The position numbers and the translations under genes are program-made. Source: Bimuria novae-zelandiae CBS 107.79 (Eukaryota > Ascomycota > Dothideomycetes > Pleosporales > Didymosphaeriaceae). Taken from it: DNA of 64,000 nt. The notes under the pieces were generated by a model, which worked only from the letters and a program-made list of their open reading frames with translations, did not search any database and was not told the origin of the DNA. Shown piece by piece: positions 10,476 to 24,400 of the stretch; positions within the stretch are counted from its first letter, which is position 1, and each line of letters opens with the position of its first letter. The DNA is taken from contig ML976665.1 of assembly GCA_010015655.1 (NCBI GenBank), forward strand, positions 1,228,319 to 1,292,318, in the 5' to 3' direction.

Positions 10476-13400
10476 AACGCTCTTTTCTTTAAGGGTCTCG
10501 ACCGCGAGAATAAGTACGTAATAACTAGCCTAATTAGGCCTCGTATATTACGTAAGCTAATAACGTAAGCTAAATCTTAGGCTTATACTAAGGCCTAAAA
10601 CTCTTGTTCTTACTCTTCACTTGGCGGCTTACCTTATCCCGGAGGCTCCCTAACCCGTAAGTACGACCTGGCCGATCTATGGCAGTCTAGGGTGCCTGAC
10701 CCTAGATGCCCCCTATTTTGGTACCTAGCCACTCCATATTTAGGGGTTGTAAAGGTAGACTAACCCGGTGCAGGCCTATTAAGTTGTCCCCATACTTGTT
10801 ACTTCTCTACTGCCCTCTTTAGCAACCTTTAGACTTTGTCTAGATATACCTATGCTATTTAGCACTATAAGTACCGCGAACGCTATCTTTAAGGCCCTAG
10901 TTAACAAGGCGCGTGCAAGCGCGATTAGTACTATTAACCTATACTATACCTGCCTTCCTATTATCCTAGACAGCCTTAAGTAGTCTAATTATATAAAGAT
11001 AAAGCTCTACTAGTTTTAGGTTAAGGAGATGCGTCGTGTCTAGTCTAGGGTAGTATATATTAATCTTAGCCTAATAGATTTAAAAGACTATAATTTAATC
11101 TGCCGCTGCGATGCCTGCTACGGCAGTAGTAAGAATTATTAGTAGGTAAGTTAGCGCTTCGAGGGTTATATAGGGGTTTTAAGACTAATTAGTAGCAGAT
11201 ACCTAAAGATAACTTAGAGAACGTGTTAAGTGCCCTAATTACCCTTATATCGTGCTTAAGCCGAATCGATGCGTACACATGCAACAAGATTAACCTCTCT
11301 AAATTAGATAAGACATTAGTAAAGGCTACCGCGCAGGTACTAGAGACAGAATAAAGCAATATTATTATATAAGTATTATTTAGTGTAGTTAAGGGTTATC
11401 TAGACTAAGTCGCATAGGGCCACCAGATCTAAATTCTGCGGAAACCTGTTAACCCCCTACTACTTAGGTTATAACACCTAGCCTCCTAAGGAGATTATTC
11501 CGGTGGTAGGCCTCTCTGTTAAGGAGAAGCGGAAGAGGAAAGCTTCTACTATAGAGGGGGGTAGTCTAACCTCCCTAGTTACTACTAGTGCTCTTACCCC
11601 TAGGCGTAAGAAGGTTGCTCCTAAGTTAGTAAAGGTCCTTAACCCTAATCCTAGGTTATTAATACTAATTTAGGGTAGTTAGCGTTTAAGGCTAGTATCT
11701 TAGCCACGCTAGACTTCCTCGCGGAGGAAGTAAAGAAGAAGATTAAGAGTAAGAGCGGTTAAGAGACTTTTTAGCAAGCCTACAAGTCTAAGCGCCTAAC
11801 TAATTAAGAAGGTTATTTAGTACGATCTAGGGATTCCTGCCCCTATTAACAGTATCCAGATTTTATTCACGTTCTATACCCTTAGGCGGTTTTAGTTAGG
11901 TTTCGGTTGGCTATAATCGCGTTAGGTACGGTCTAAATGGGCTTATAAGCCTCTGTTAGGCCCTAAGAGGCGTGAATAGGCCTAGATAGCTTATTCTAGT
12001 TTTTAGTCTATTTAAGAATCCTCTGCCTTGTTTATTCTAGTATTTCGCAGCCTATAAAGTGTACTCTCTAGGGTAATTTATTACTAATTACTATTAAGTG
12101 CTGTCTTCCTCCTTCTCTAGGGGGGCAACCCCGCCTCTTAGGCTCCTGTCTAGGGCGACCTTTAGTCTCCTTATCCAAGCCCTTTAGGAACTGCTTCATC
12201 GCCCCTTTAGAGATCTCCTTTATAGACAACTATTAGTTCTTATCGCTATCGTATCCTTTTCACTTAACTTCATACAGCCATTCTCCGTCTTAGAGTACCC
12301 TAGATCTAATTCCTTTAATTAGGTATATATCCTCCCCTACTTATAGTACAATAACCTTAGGCGGGCTTTGCTCCCGTTATAGCAGTCCTTCTAAGGCTGC
12401 CTAGTTTAGGAGAGACACATGGAACACTAAGTAAATATTAAAGTCCTTTAGCAGCTCTAGCTTATATGCCTATTAACTAATCTGTCATTTTACCTTATAG
12501 GGACCCTAGAACTTGTAGTTAAGTTTCTTCTTAGGCCTAGTTAACCGTATATTACGGGCGTCGAGGTATACCATGTCCCTTACTATAAAGGTTTGGGCCT
12601 TATGCTTCCTATTGTACCACGTCACCTAGTACGCCTGTGCCCTAAGGATCGCTTAGGTTATCTAGGCCCTAGTCTGGGCTAGAACTACCGCTCTAGCCCT
12701 TACCGTAGGTACCGACCCGCGCAGCTGTACTTCTCGGGGTAGGCCTACTATTAGTAGATTTAGGCTGTACACTATAATAAATAGCGACACTCCTGTAGAG
12801 CTATAGATACTATTATTATACGAATATTCTGCTTCGAATAGAAGGTCCGCCTAATTAGATTATTCGTAGTTATAGAATACTTAAAGGTACTATTTAAGCG
12901 TTTAGTTCTATTATTCTGTCTGTCTGTCTGTCTGCGGGTGGAAGGTAGTAGAGAAAAGTTACTTAGTTCTTAAATATTAAGTAAAAGTACTCTAATAAGC
13001 TAATATAAATAGGCTGCCTCTGTCCGTAACTATTAACTTTAGAGGGCCGTGTAGGCGTAGAACCTCTCTCCTAAAGACCTTAGCTAGCTTTACTGCCTTT
13101 AGGTCCTTTCGCGTGGGGATGTAGTGTGCCATCTTAGAAAACTAGTTAATAACTACTAGGATACTATTATAACGATAGGCTCTAGATTTACTCTTAGGTA
13201 GATCTATTACTATATCTATAGCGATGTCCTCTTAGATACCCCTTAGGACTAGTAGGCTATTAAGTTAGTCGTGCGTCGCGTGTTAGATAGGTTTCGCCCT
13301 AGAGCACGCTTAATAGGTCTAGACGTAGTCCTTTACGTATTATTAGATACTAGGCTACTAGAACTCCCGTAGCACTAGCTCTAAGGTCCTAGCAAAGCTA

Positions 13401-15469
13401 AAATAGCCCGCGAGGGGGTCATCGTGGCATTATTAAAGGACGTGTACCCTTGCCAGAGGTGGCACGTATAGCCTATTCTCGTACTGTAATAGGTTAGCCG
13501 GTCCAATCATCCAGCGCTTTAGCCATTCCGGCTTTGCCGTCTCTAGCCCTTGGAGGTACTAGAGGATTCGTTCTGTAGTTTCGTCCCCCTAGCTGTTTCT
13601 CTTTAATAGCTCTACTATAGGGTAAGCGCTTGCTAAATTATTTACCGCTGCCTCCTTAGTCGCTAACGTTCTAGGTCTAGCGACTCTTATTGCTACTACT
13701 AGTCTAAGGCTTCCTACCTGCTTTAGTGGCTATAGGCTACCTGCCACGCTTGCTTTGTCTAAAGCGTCGCCTTTTAGCTATAACTTGTGCTATAGGGCCT
13801 TAAGGAGTCTCTACTAGGAACTGCCTGTCCCGCCTAAGCTTGTTTCCTCCTCTAACTTGTAGTCGGGTCTCCGCGATAGTCTATTAGCGGGATTTATCCT
13901 TCCTAAATAGTGTTTAATTTTAAAATTAAACGTTGTAAGCTATTCAGCCCACCTTACCTATTATCTAGTTAAGACTTTTATAGACATAAACCCTTGCAGG
14001 TTAGCATAGTTAGTTAAAAGCTTAACCTTCTTACTAACACCCTCTAGGTAGTATTGCTAATGCTTAAAAGCTTTAATAATTGCTAGCAACTCGCTATTAT
14101 GCGTATTATAGTTTTGTTCTGCCTAGTTTATCTTGCGCAAATAAAAAGCAACTAGGTGCTATCGTAGCTTCCTATATTTATCTAGTTATAGTTAGCTTAA
14201 GATACCCAAGATCGCGAAACCTAAAGCGTTAGTTTCCACTCTTAAGGGTCTTTTAAGGTTAAAGTAGGCTAGTAAGGGCCTTCGCATAAAGCTCTCTTTT
14301 AGCTAGTAAAAGGAGGCCTTAGCCTACTTTAGTAAACTTATTATAACTAATTCCTCGAGTCTTTATTACTATCCACCCTTAGTGGCTCCCTCTAGCCTTC
14401 TTATCAGGGCGTGAAGGGGTGCCGCCACTTAAGAAAATTCTTCTATAAACCTTTAATAGTAGTTAGCAAAGCTAAGGAAGATCCTAACTACTCGGACTAA
14501 GTTTAGTTTAAGCTAATCTTTTATAGAGGCGACGCGGTCCTCCTCTATCTCTACGCCGTTTAGGGATACTATAAAGCCTAGGTATCCCACCTTACGTGTG
14601 TAGAATTCGCATTTGGATAGTTTGGCGTATAGCTAGCGTTTAACAAGGCGTTCTAGCACCGTTTAAACGTGCTAGATGTGTTCCTCCTTTGTCTTAGAGT
14701 AGATAAGGATATCGTCGAGGTACATAATATAGCAGATATCGAGAAGGTCTAATAGTATATTGTTAATATAGCTTTAGAAGGTCGCAGGCGCGTTTATTAA
14801 GCTAAAAGGCATTATTATGTATTCGTACTATTTGTACCTTATTTAGAAGGCTGTCTTCTATTTATCTCTTACCCTAATTTGGACGCGGTGGTATGCGTCC
14901 CTTAGATCTAGTTTAGTATAGATTTAGGCATCCCCTAGTTAGTTAAGGGATTTCTATATTAAGGGAAGTAGGTATTAGTTCTTTATTATAACTACATTTA
15001 GTCCCTTGTAGTCAACGTAAAGGCGGAGGCCTCTATTCTTTTTCTTTGCGAAAAGGATTAGTGCCCTGGCGCTTAATCGCGATAGTTAAATAAAGCCCTA
15101 TTTAAGATTCTTCTAGATATAGTCGCGCAGAACTACCAACTCTAACTCTAATAGACTATAGAGTGGTCTAAAAGGCACTTCCTTACCTTCCTCGATATCG
15201 ATCTTTATCTCGTAAGGGCCATGGTTAGTAAGGATGCTCGCGGCTTCTTCAGAGAAGGCTTTCTCCTACTGTCCCTAGTATTCTTTAGGTAGCGTCCCGG
15301 GTGGGCCTCCTAATGTATCCTTTAGGGTGGCATATATAATAAAATAGTTATTTACTATATCTTTAGCCGTGCCGGCGAACTCTTTTGCTAATTTAGTAAA
15401 GATCTTAGTCTATTTGCGCTTCCCATGGGCGAAGCGGATAGTCTTATTATAGAAGTTTGCGATGGGGTT

Positions 15470-15720
15470 CTATTCTGCTAGCCAGGGTATTCCTAGGACC
15501 ATGTCGAATCTACTAATATCACTAACTATAAATAGGCAACTATCGCTCTCGGTTTTACCGCGACTATCTGTAATAGTGTAGGGGAGCTTCGCCTGGCCCA
15601 GAACGCCCAAGTCTTGTCCGTTTAGCGCCACGTAGCGTTTGCCTTTTATTATTGTCACCGCAACCCCTAACCGCTTTATTAGATTACTACTAATAAAATT
15701 CGCTTTAGCTCCGCAGTCTA
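15470..15720 (-). pseudogene. G1 retropepsin fragment
   Basis: The minus strand reads an aspartic-protease segment: DCGAKANFIS near 15700-15720, where Cys replaces the usual Ser or Thr, then an open stretch of 62 codons (15470-15658) that ends in FDMVLGIPWLAE, the typical hydrophobic-Gly flap end of Ty3/Gypsy proteases. It is one of the few readable pieces of the G1 polyprotein. Confidence 0.7.
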
Positions 15721-17314
15721 CTAGGGCTTTAATTTATTATTAGTTACCCTCGTGCTATACTTCACTGTCTAGCGCGATTAGTAAGCCACCGCTCCTATTC
15801 CTAGGGGTCCTTACGACTGCGACTAGTTATTATTAACCTTTATTATAGTTAATCTTGCCTATAGACTGTTAGGCCTCTTAGTTTATAGCTTGTCTTTCCC
15901 CGCCTTGGCCTTGTACTTTAAACAGGACGCCTTATAATAGCCTAGTTCGTGGTAGTAGAAGTATTAGTCCTTGTCCCTATCCTCTACTGCCTGAGCTTTC
16001 TTCTTGCTATCCTTACCGCGATGGTCGCTATCGTGGCGTCTCTAGTATAGTCTTATGTTATTTAACCTAGATTGCTTTCGATCGCGCCTTTCGTTAGCTA
16101 GCTTGTTAAGGAAGTTGTTATTAACATCGTGTATACGTTATTTCTTTAACTTATAAGGTTTTAACGCTTACTAATGCATATTTGCCTTCGCTTCTAAGTA
16201 AGAGAGGCTCTTCTATTTACGTAGCTACTATTTAAGGCGTTCTTAGATTTTCTTGTCTAGTGCTATATAGAAGTTATTAATATAGTCTTTATTATTATTA
16301 TCTAAGGCCTTCTCTGGGTCGCATTCCTCTTATTAGTCCTTAAGGTAGTTAAGGAGTTCTGTAGGGGTCTTCTTACCTTATTTAGCTACCTTAATCCTTC
16401 GGCGAGCGGCACTCTTTCGCTCTTAGGCTAATTTTAGGGAGTCTACTATAGTCTACTATAGAAAGTCTTAGATAACTTTCCTGTGTCGCTTCCGCTCTAA
16501 GATCTTAGCAACTATTTAGTTCTAGTAGTTATGTTATATATCTCCTAAGTATCTTACTGCGAACCTAACCTGCGCTTTATTAGTTTTAAGGGTAGGTAAG
16601 AAGTTAATATAGTCCTTATAGGCCCTCTTTTATAAGTTTAGTTCCTTACGACCCTTGCCCTTAAATTAAGGGGGTTTTAGTGGCTTTAGTAGCTATACGT
16701 CTAGGGCAATAGCCACTATTTAAATTTAACGTTCTTTATCGCGGCTAGTGCAGGCCTAGCCTCGTCTATCCTTCTTTCGCGGGCGTTAGATGCTTCTAGA
16801 GGCCCTAGATTAGTCTTAACTAGTATTATCTAAGCTTAAGGACGCGTCTTTTATTAAGCTATTACTTAATAGGTTATTGCTTGTGTCTTTAGCCTCGTCC
16901 GGGTTGCCTTGACCCTCCTTAGGCTCCGAAGAGTTGTTAAAGATGCTAGTAGTTATTATCTCGTTCCTAACTAGGGTCTTGCCTTTAGATTGGTGATGCT
17001 TTACTATTAGGGAGGCCTCTAGTTCTTAGATACGTTGTTAGAGCTATAGCACGCCTAGGCGTTCTTAAAGGGTGACTTCCTTTAATTATTAGTTATTATT
17101 ACTACTTATAATAATAAGGGGGTCTTCCTCTAGGTCTGCAAGTGTTATTAGGTCTTTTATAAGCGTTGCAACTATTAGAGGCTCTTGTTTAGAGGGTCCT
17201 ACGGGTAGTGACCTGCTTTAAGGGTCTCTTGCTATTTTTAAGGTCTAGCGGGTAATTCTTCGTGTTAATTCTATCGTATAAGTAAATTAGATATAAGGGG
17301 GTAAGGGATCGTAT

Positions 17315-17487
17315 TATAAAAAGCGCCCTAATTACGGGCGACTTACTCTATCCACAGTACTAAGGCGATCCCTTAGAGAGGGAAGAAAAGGGCTGCGGCG
17401 AGGGAAGTAGATAGGCGGAAGGCCCGGATAGCGCCGGTCTAGAGCGGACTAGGGCCGTCGAGGGCCCTCGACCTACGACTCGTGACA
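17315..17487 (-). repeat. G1 5' LTR (173 bp)
   Basis: Begins TATAAAAAGCGCCC (the G of TG changed to A) and ends CTCGTGACA, followed by GGAAC. Confidence 0.95.
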
Positions 17488-17492
17488 GGAAC

Positions 17493-18319
17493 ATTCTTAA
17501 TATAAATAAAACTATTTATCTACTATAACCTAGAAAGGTTTAACATAAAATAAAATAAAATTCTAGTTACTTATATAAATATGTAAGATAAGGTAGCTAT
17601 ATAAGCTAGACTAATAATTAATAACTTCCTTAAGAATAGTAAAGTAGAGGATTATAATTTAGACGCTACTAAAGAAGCCTTTAAAGACTAAAAGTTCTTT
17701 TATAAGGCTATAAAAGAAATATTTAGCACTATTAATAAAAAATATTAAGCTAAAATACGCCTCTAATGCCTACGTTAAGAGAAATTAGCAGTACTCTATA
17801 TATTAAAATTTAAATAAATTATGGCAGAACTTAACGGATAGGGGGAAGCTCTACTTATAATTACCTACTATAATAGGCTAAAGGAATTAATTAAAGATAA
17901 ATTAGTCTACTAAGGAAAAGTAAATAACCTAGAAGAACTTATTATTAATACTATTAAAATAGATAATTACCTGTATAAACGCAAGCTAGAAAGATAGTAT
18001 AGTACTAAGCTACTTACTAAAAAGAGAACTAATCTAGACCCGCAGGAAGAAACTAGGATAGAGATATTATTATAACTAATAAAGCCTAATAGTATAAAAA
18101 GAAAAATGGCAAGGGAAAACAGCCGTATAGACTAAAGAAGAGTTACTAGGGTAAAAACGGTATCTTGCAGGAAGAACGAGAACGGAGGTTTAAGGATAAA
18201 GCCTGCCTCTAATATAGCAAGTAAGGCTACTTCGCCAAAGACTACGAAGGTCAGGAGACTAAGGTCAATATAACTAACCTCCTACGAGTGGCCATGGCCA
18301 CCCTCACGCTAATAGAAGC
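17493..18319 (+). pseudogene. G3 gag fragment between G1 and G2
   Basis: Plus-strand frames with many RIP stops contain a retrotransposon gag-like pattern, then a basic region and a CCHC zinc-knuckle remnant near 18205-18245 (CLYCSKxGYFAKDYE, where the final Cys became Tyr). The fragment ends at the G2 insertion site. Confidence 0.6.
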
Positions 18320-18480
18320 TGTAAGGGGCTAGGTGCTCAAGGAGCCAAAGGCGCCAAAAGAATACTTATAAATTCGATAGAGAGTCCGAAGTTAAGCTTC
18401 GGGCGTCGAACTTATATATCTAGGGTTCGCATAACTAAGGGTTAAGAATCCGAGGCAATAACTAGGCGTAGCCTATTATA
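18320..18480 (-). repeat. G2 3' LTR (161 bp)
   Basis: Begins TGTAAGGGGCTAGGTGC and ends CCTATTATA; pairs with 25652-25812. Confidence 0.93.
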
Positions 18481-21400
18481 TACCTCCTTTCCCTCTATTA
18501 AGGGTAAAAAATTTCTGCGTCTTATCTTATTTATATAGCCTTATAATTATTTTATTATCTACTTGTAATCCTCTTACTATTATAAACTTCTTACTAGTTC
18601 TGTTCTCGCGTGTCTAATTTTATATCTTTGCTATAAGTAGTTATTATAGTAGTGTATTCGCGCTAGTGCGTTTACTTATTATTATATATATAAAATTACT
18701 TCTTACTTAGCTTTTAGACCTTACTTTTTTAAGCTCTTTCTTTTTTTAGCTTAACTTTATACGCTGCAACGTTTTGCTTTTAACCTAGTTTTCTTTAACT
18801 TCGCGACCTAATTCCCTTTACTATTCTAATAAGATAGCTAGCCCTTTACGTAATAGCCGCGTAATAAGGACGCTTAAGCGTTAGAGGCGTGCTACTAACT
18901 TTAATAATAAGATAAAGGAAGGCCTGTTCCTGTTATAGTTATTTAGCTACTAACTTAAGAAGACTAAGCTTTTTTAAGATAAAGCTACTATTTCTAACGC
19001 TAGCGTAATCTTTTTTAGCTAGCTTACTAAGAAGTTTAGTCCTTCTAAAGCTTATAAAGTAAGTTTTAGATCTTCTTTTACGCTTTTTTCACTTCTTTCT
19101 ACCTTCTAACTTGCCTTTTTACTCTTCTAACCTCTTTCTTAGTTTTTTATTAGCCTAGGTATGCGCACTTATTAACTTAACAAGCTTAGCTCTTAAGGTC
19201 TAATCTTGCTACGCGCGATAATTAAGCGCTAGTATATTAACTATATTACTTATAGACGCGTCTATTAGTGGGTGCTAGCGGGTAAGACGATGTCCTGCGA
19301 GGAGTGCCGTACCTATAAGCTTACTAGCTACACTAGATAAGTATACTTTAGTCTAACTTGTTTTAGATAACTTTAGGGTGTGCTCTGTTAACTCCTTCTC
19401 CTTCCTAGATTTAGCCTGCCCTTAACGAAGTTAGCCGCGAAGAGTTTGCTAATATTATAATTATTAGTATAGGCTACCTTATAAATAAGATTTTAAAGAG
19501 TAGCTAAGAATAAAAAGCCTTTTTTACTAACCTTAACGCGTTCTATTCTGCTCGTAAGGTTATTATTATTAATTACTATACCTCCTTTAAGAGCAAAACT
19601 ACTACTACTTTAGGCCCTATTACTTTTTTCTTTAAGGCTATTTAGCTCTTAGAGCGCATTACTATTGCGGTTAAAAAGACTTCTAACCTTCTTTAAATTT
19701 ATGCTACTAACTTTAAAGCATTTTATTAAAAGTGTAAGAACCCTTCTATAGGTTCCTTTTAAATAATAAAGCTATCTTTTAAGGCTAATATTGTATAGCT
19801 TTCTAATAAGTTCGTAGTAGTAGACAAGGGTATTGTAATAGATAGTCTCTAAATAATAAATAATATTCTCGCGAGAGCTAATATACCTACTTAAGCCTAC
19901 TAGGACTTGCGCTAGTAGCTTTAGGCTATTATAATTAAAATGCGCCTAAGTAAGGAGGATAATAGCTTCCTTAACTCTAGTAATGTATTAGAGGGCGAAG
20001 AAGTAGACCTAAACGTTATTAAGGAGGGTTTTACTATTCCTTTAGTACCTAAAGATATCCCTTTTACCTAGTTCCTTTCTCCTTCTTGCTTTAGTTTACT
20101 TTTAAGGCTTACTTCTTTCGTAAGGGTTATCCCTTACTACTATAGGAATTATTTAGTCCCTTTATTATCTCTAATAGTTTTAAGAGTTTTTTAAGTTACT
20201 TTTTTAAGATTTCTTCTTAACTTCTTTCCCTAATACTTAACTTTATCCCTTAATAATGTTGTTCTTACCTTTATCTTAGACACCTTTATCTAGCTAGGTT
20301 TTTTAGCTTAGCGAGGCAGGCATCGTAGAGCCTCCTTTAGGCCCTAATAAAAGCTAATTTAGGGGATATCGCGATAGAATCTTATTAGGAGTTTTTTTAT
20401 TACAATTTTAATATAGCTTAGTAAACTTCTTTTAATAGTTTAACGTAGTAGCTTAGTTAAGGTTCCTACGAGGTTCCTAAGTTCTTTAAGAGTAGTTTTT
20501 TTTATTATACTAGGTATTCTACCTTCTTGCCTTTACGGGACTAGCGTTTTTTTTATATATTAATTATATTATACTTTTCTTCCCTCTCTTTTATTATAAT
20601 TGCTTCGGGCTGGGCGTTATTAGTGGTTTAGCTAGGGAGAGGGTGTGACAAGGCTAACTTTAGCCTGTCTACGTGGAACCTTAGGTGCATGTTTAACGGG
20701 ACGTTTAGTTCTACTACGTAGGAGTTTATTACCTTCCTTATAGTAAACTTTTTTTACTTTTAGTTAAGCTTCTTGCTTAGACGTTAGTTTTAAAGGTAGT
20801 TTTTATACTTTAGCTATACCTTATCTCCTTCCTTTAAAATTAGAGCATTTTTATGTTAATAGCTTGTCAGGCGCTCTTGTTCTTTTTAAGCTATTATTAT
20901 TTTTACCTAGGCGAAGTTAGAAACCTCCTTAAACTTTTTTATTATTACCTTTATAGCCTTCTTTACGTTAGTTTTAAGCTTTAAGGCTAATATCCGTGCC
21001 CTAAAGTTCTTAACTAGTTTAACGTTCTAGCTATAGGATAAGAAAAACAGGCTAACTCTTGTTAATATAGCTTCTCGCCCTTTAATAGCTATTTAGGCTA
21101 TAGGAAGCCACTTTATCTAATTATCTTATTATTAGTTATAGTACGCCTAGAGGTAGGCTTTAAGGATAGAGTTTATTTATTCTATCTACCTATCCATCTC
21201 TAAGTGCTTTGCTGTAGACAGTCTTCGGTTAATACCTACTTATTTATAGAGTGTAGTCTAAAATTCGCTCACGAATTGTCTCCCGCGATTTAATATAATA
21301 GAGGAGGGAAAGAAGTAGTCTACTACCTAGTATTAAAGGAACGCTATTATAACCGTAGGTATATTAAGATTTAAGAGACTAATAAACTTAAGGTCCTTAC

Positions 21401-24400
21401 TAAGTCTATTTATAATTATTATAATATTCGTGCAGCTATCGCTCTTGGGTAGGGTAGTAATAAAGTTTATTATAATATCCTTCTATCCTTATTTAGGTAG
21501 TAGTAAGGACTTTAGCAGGTCCTGTTTTACTTCTTTTTATAGTTTAGTTCTTCTATAGATATTATAGTTCTTAATGTACTGCCTTACTTAGTTAGATATC
21601 TTTAAAAAGAAGTAGTCTCGAGCAAGGATCTTATAGGTATTTTCTTATCTTAAGTATCTTAAAACTAGGAAACTATGCGCAACCGCTATTAGCTTTATTT
21701 ATAAAAGTTCTAATTTTAGTACCTATTGTCTTAACCTGTAGCGTAGGTACCCTTAGTTATCTATACTACATTCTAAAATACTAATAGATAACTTCCACCT
21801 AGATTCAAACTTCCTAAGCCTGTTCTTAATATAGACCTTTATTTTACTATACGCACTATCTTTATCGCGTTCTACCTCTTATTATATAGTGTTAAAGTCT
21901 AGTTCGCGTCGCTTGGCAGGGCTATTACCTCCTTAAAAGGTTAATATAAGTAGTTTAAGGCGTATTAGGTAAGTAAGTACTAGGTCCTTATTTGCTTTAA
22001 TGTAGTTAGGCTCCTCTATAGTGGTGGGTGTTTAGGGGACAAAAGACTTTAAGCTATTTCTTTTAGTAGTCTCCTAAAGAAGCATAAAGTGTTTTAACTT
22101 TAATCTATTATCTTTACTATCCTTTAATAAGTCTTAGTCCTTTTAGGAGAGGGCGTTCGCCCTAGAGTTTACTAACCCTAGTCTATATACAAACGTTATA
22201 TTAATATAGCTAAGTATGGCTACCTACTAAACGTGTTGTTTGTCTAACCTTCGTTTAGTAGCGAAATACGTAAGGTTCTTATAATTAGTATAGACCGTAA
22301 GGTGCTTTACTACTTAATATATATAGTCTTATTTATTTACGTATTTAATAACTACAAGTATCTCTTTATTGTAAATAGCGTAGTTACATTCTGCCAGGCT
22401 ATTTTTCGCTAAGAAGTAAGCCACCAGGCGCAGAATCCTATCGTTATTATACTAGAAGAAGTATCTCCTAGTTAACTAGCTAAAGGCGTCTACTTCTAGT
22501 ACTAATTCTTATTTAGGGTTGAAGTGGGCCAGCGCGGGGTCTATATAGAACGCTATCTTTAGGAAGTTAAATACGTGCTACTACTTTTATCCCTAAATAA
22601 ATTCTGCTCCTTTACTAGTAAGCTTTATAAGGGGGCTTACTATATTAGAGAAGTCTTATATAAATCTTTAATAAAAGTTCGCGAAGCCTATGAAGCTTTA
22701 GACTCCTTTTACTAAAGTTAGTAGCTTTTATTCTTAAATTACTTAGACTTTAGCTAGGTTTATGCTTACGCCCTTGTTAACTTTTGTAATAAATTTAAGA
22801 TACTTAGTCTTTTTAACGTAGAACTTAGATTTCTTAATATCTAAGTGTAGTCCTACGGCCCTTAACTTTTATATTATAGTACGTACTTTCTCTTCGTGGT
22901 CTTTTTAGCTACTACTAGAGAAGATAAGAACGTTATCTATATACGCTAAGTAGTAGTTATTAAGGTGCTCCTTTAGCACCTAGTTAATATATTACTAAAA
23001 CGTACTTAGCACGTTAGCTAGGCTAAAAGGAACTACTAGCTACTTATAAAAACTAAATTAGGTTCTAAACGTTGTCTTCTATTCCTCGCCTTTCGCTATC
23101 TAAAGCTTATAGAAGGCTTAAATTATATTAAGTTTACTAAACTATTTAGCCTTCGCGAGGAGCTAAAGGGTTTTGCTAATTAATAGTAAAGGGTACTAGT
23201 TCTTCTTTAAAATAACGTTTAGGGCTTAATAATTAACGTAAAAGCGTAGTTCTCCGCTAGGTTTTTTAGTAAATAATACTAAGGCGGCGGCTCTAGACTT
23301 ACTTACTTAAATAAAACTTTTATTTAAGTATTTAGTATGCTTTTTTTAAAGAACGAGCAACTCTTCACGAGATATATTAAATAGAGGGCCGTAGAGGATC
23401 TTTAGGGTCTCGCTATCTTTTTCCACGAGAGGGATGGAAAGATCTACTCCAGGTCTACGGTGTGGAGGGAGCTTGTTAGCTTGTTCCCTATAGAAGATAC
23501 GCTATAAGTCCTTAAAAGCTTTAAGTAGTAACTCCTATAGGTTCACCTTTAGCTTGCGGGTTAACGCCTTCTATATATTTTTTATTAATACAGAAAATAC
23601 TTTAGCCTTATTTCCTAGACGTTAATTACGCTAATCTAAGGCTATAAAGGCTATAGCTAATACCCCTTAGAGCTTTATTAATAGTTTTTTGCCTTCTTAG
23701 TCACGAATACGGGTACCTAAACTTCTAATTTAAATTAATTTCTTCGCTAGGGCTAGTTTAACCCTATTCTTTTTTATTTAGATTAGGCTAAGGATTAGGT
23801 CGTACAACCCGTTATTAGGTAAAATATATAGCTATATTAATTTTATATAGCTATTAATATTTACTTTTAATTAGACTACTTTACGTACGAAAAGTCGCAT
23901 GCCTTTAATATTAATAGTCTCTTATAGATAGGGTAGGTTTTTACGCTATAGGTAGACTTTCGTTATAAATTTTTTTAATATAAATTTAAAGGTTAAATAA
24001 TCTAAATTAATTATTGTTAATGTAAATATAATGTTATTAATAAGCGAGTGTACTATTACTAGTATTAAGTCTAGCTATAGCCTTTAAAAGTTATTAAAAC
24101 TTATTTTTTACCCTTTTCCTACTTTTGCCTCCTAGCGGCGACTATTACTAAGAGGACCTAGTTTTCTAAATTAGTAGAGGCTATATTAAACTCTTTATTA
24201 AAGGATTCCTTAGTAGCAGGTATAGTGGCGCGAACTTGTGCTAGCTTTATTATAGGTAAAAGTTTACACTACTTTACGCGATGTCCCGTATCTCTATAAT
24301 AAAAATAGGAACTATTCTTTTTACGGGTTTCTATTACCTCGCGCGACACCTACGTGGCTTGTTTCTAGGTGTTGCTAGACCTGTGTCCTGTGGCTCCGTC

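Larger units (their letters stand above)
10303..17487 (-). mobile_element. G1: Gypsy LTR retrotransposon nested in the G3 leader
   Basis: LTRs of 173 bp at 10303-10475 and 17315-17487 with a perfect GGAAC duplication (10298-10302, 17488-17492) give a 7185-bp element. A purine tract on the minus strand next to 10476 marks the 3' LTR, so it reads leftward. Minus-strand signs: retropepsin around 15470-15720 (a DCGAKANFIS active-site segment and DMVLGIPWL) and a reverse-transcriptase motif YLDDILIYS with an intact DD at 14711-14722. Frames are otherwise full of stops. It is less mutated than G2, G3 and G4. Confidence 0.93.

Noticed and set aside
12914..12934. A short TCTG microsatellite in G1
   Set aside because: Only about four units; nothing suggests a function.
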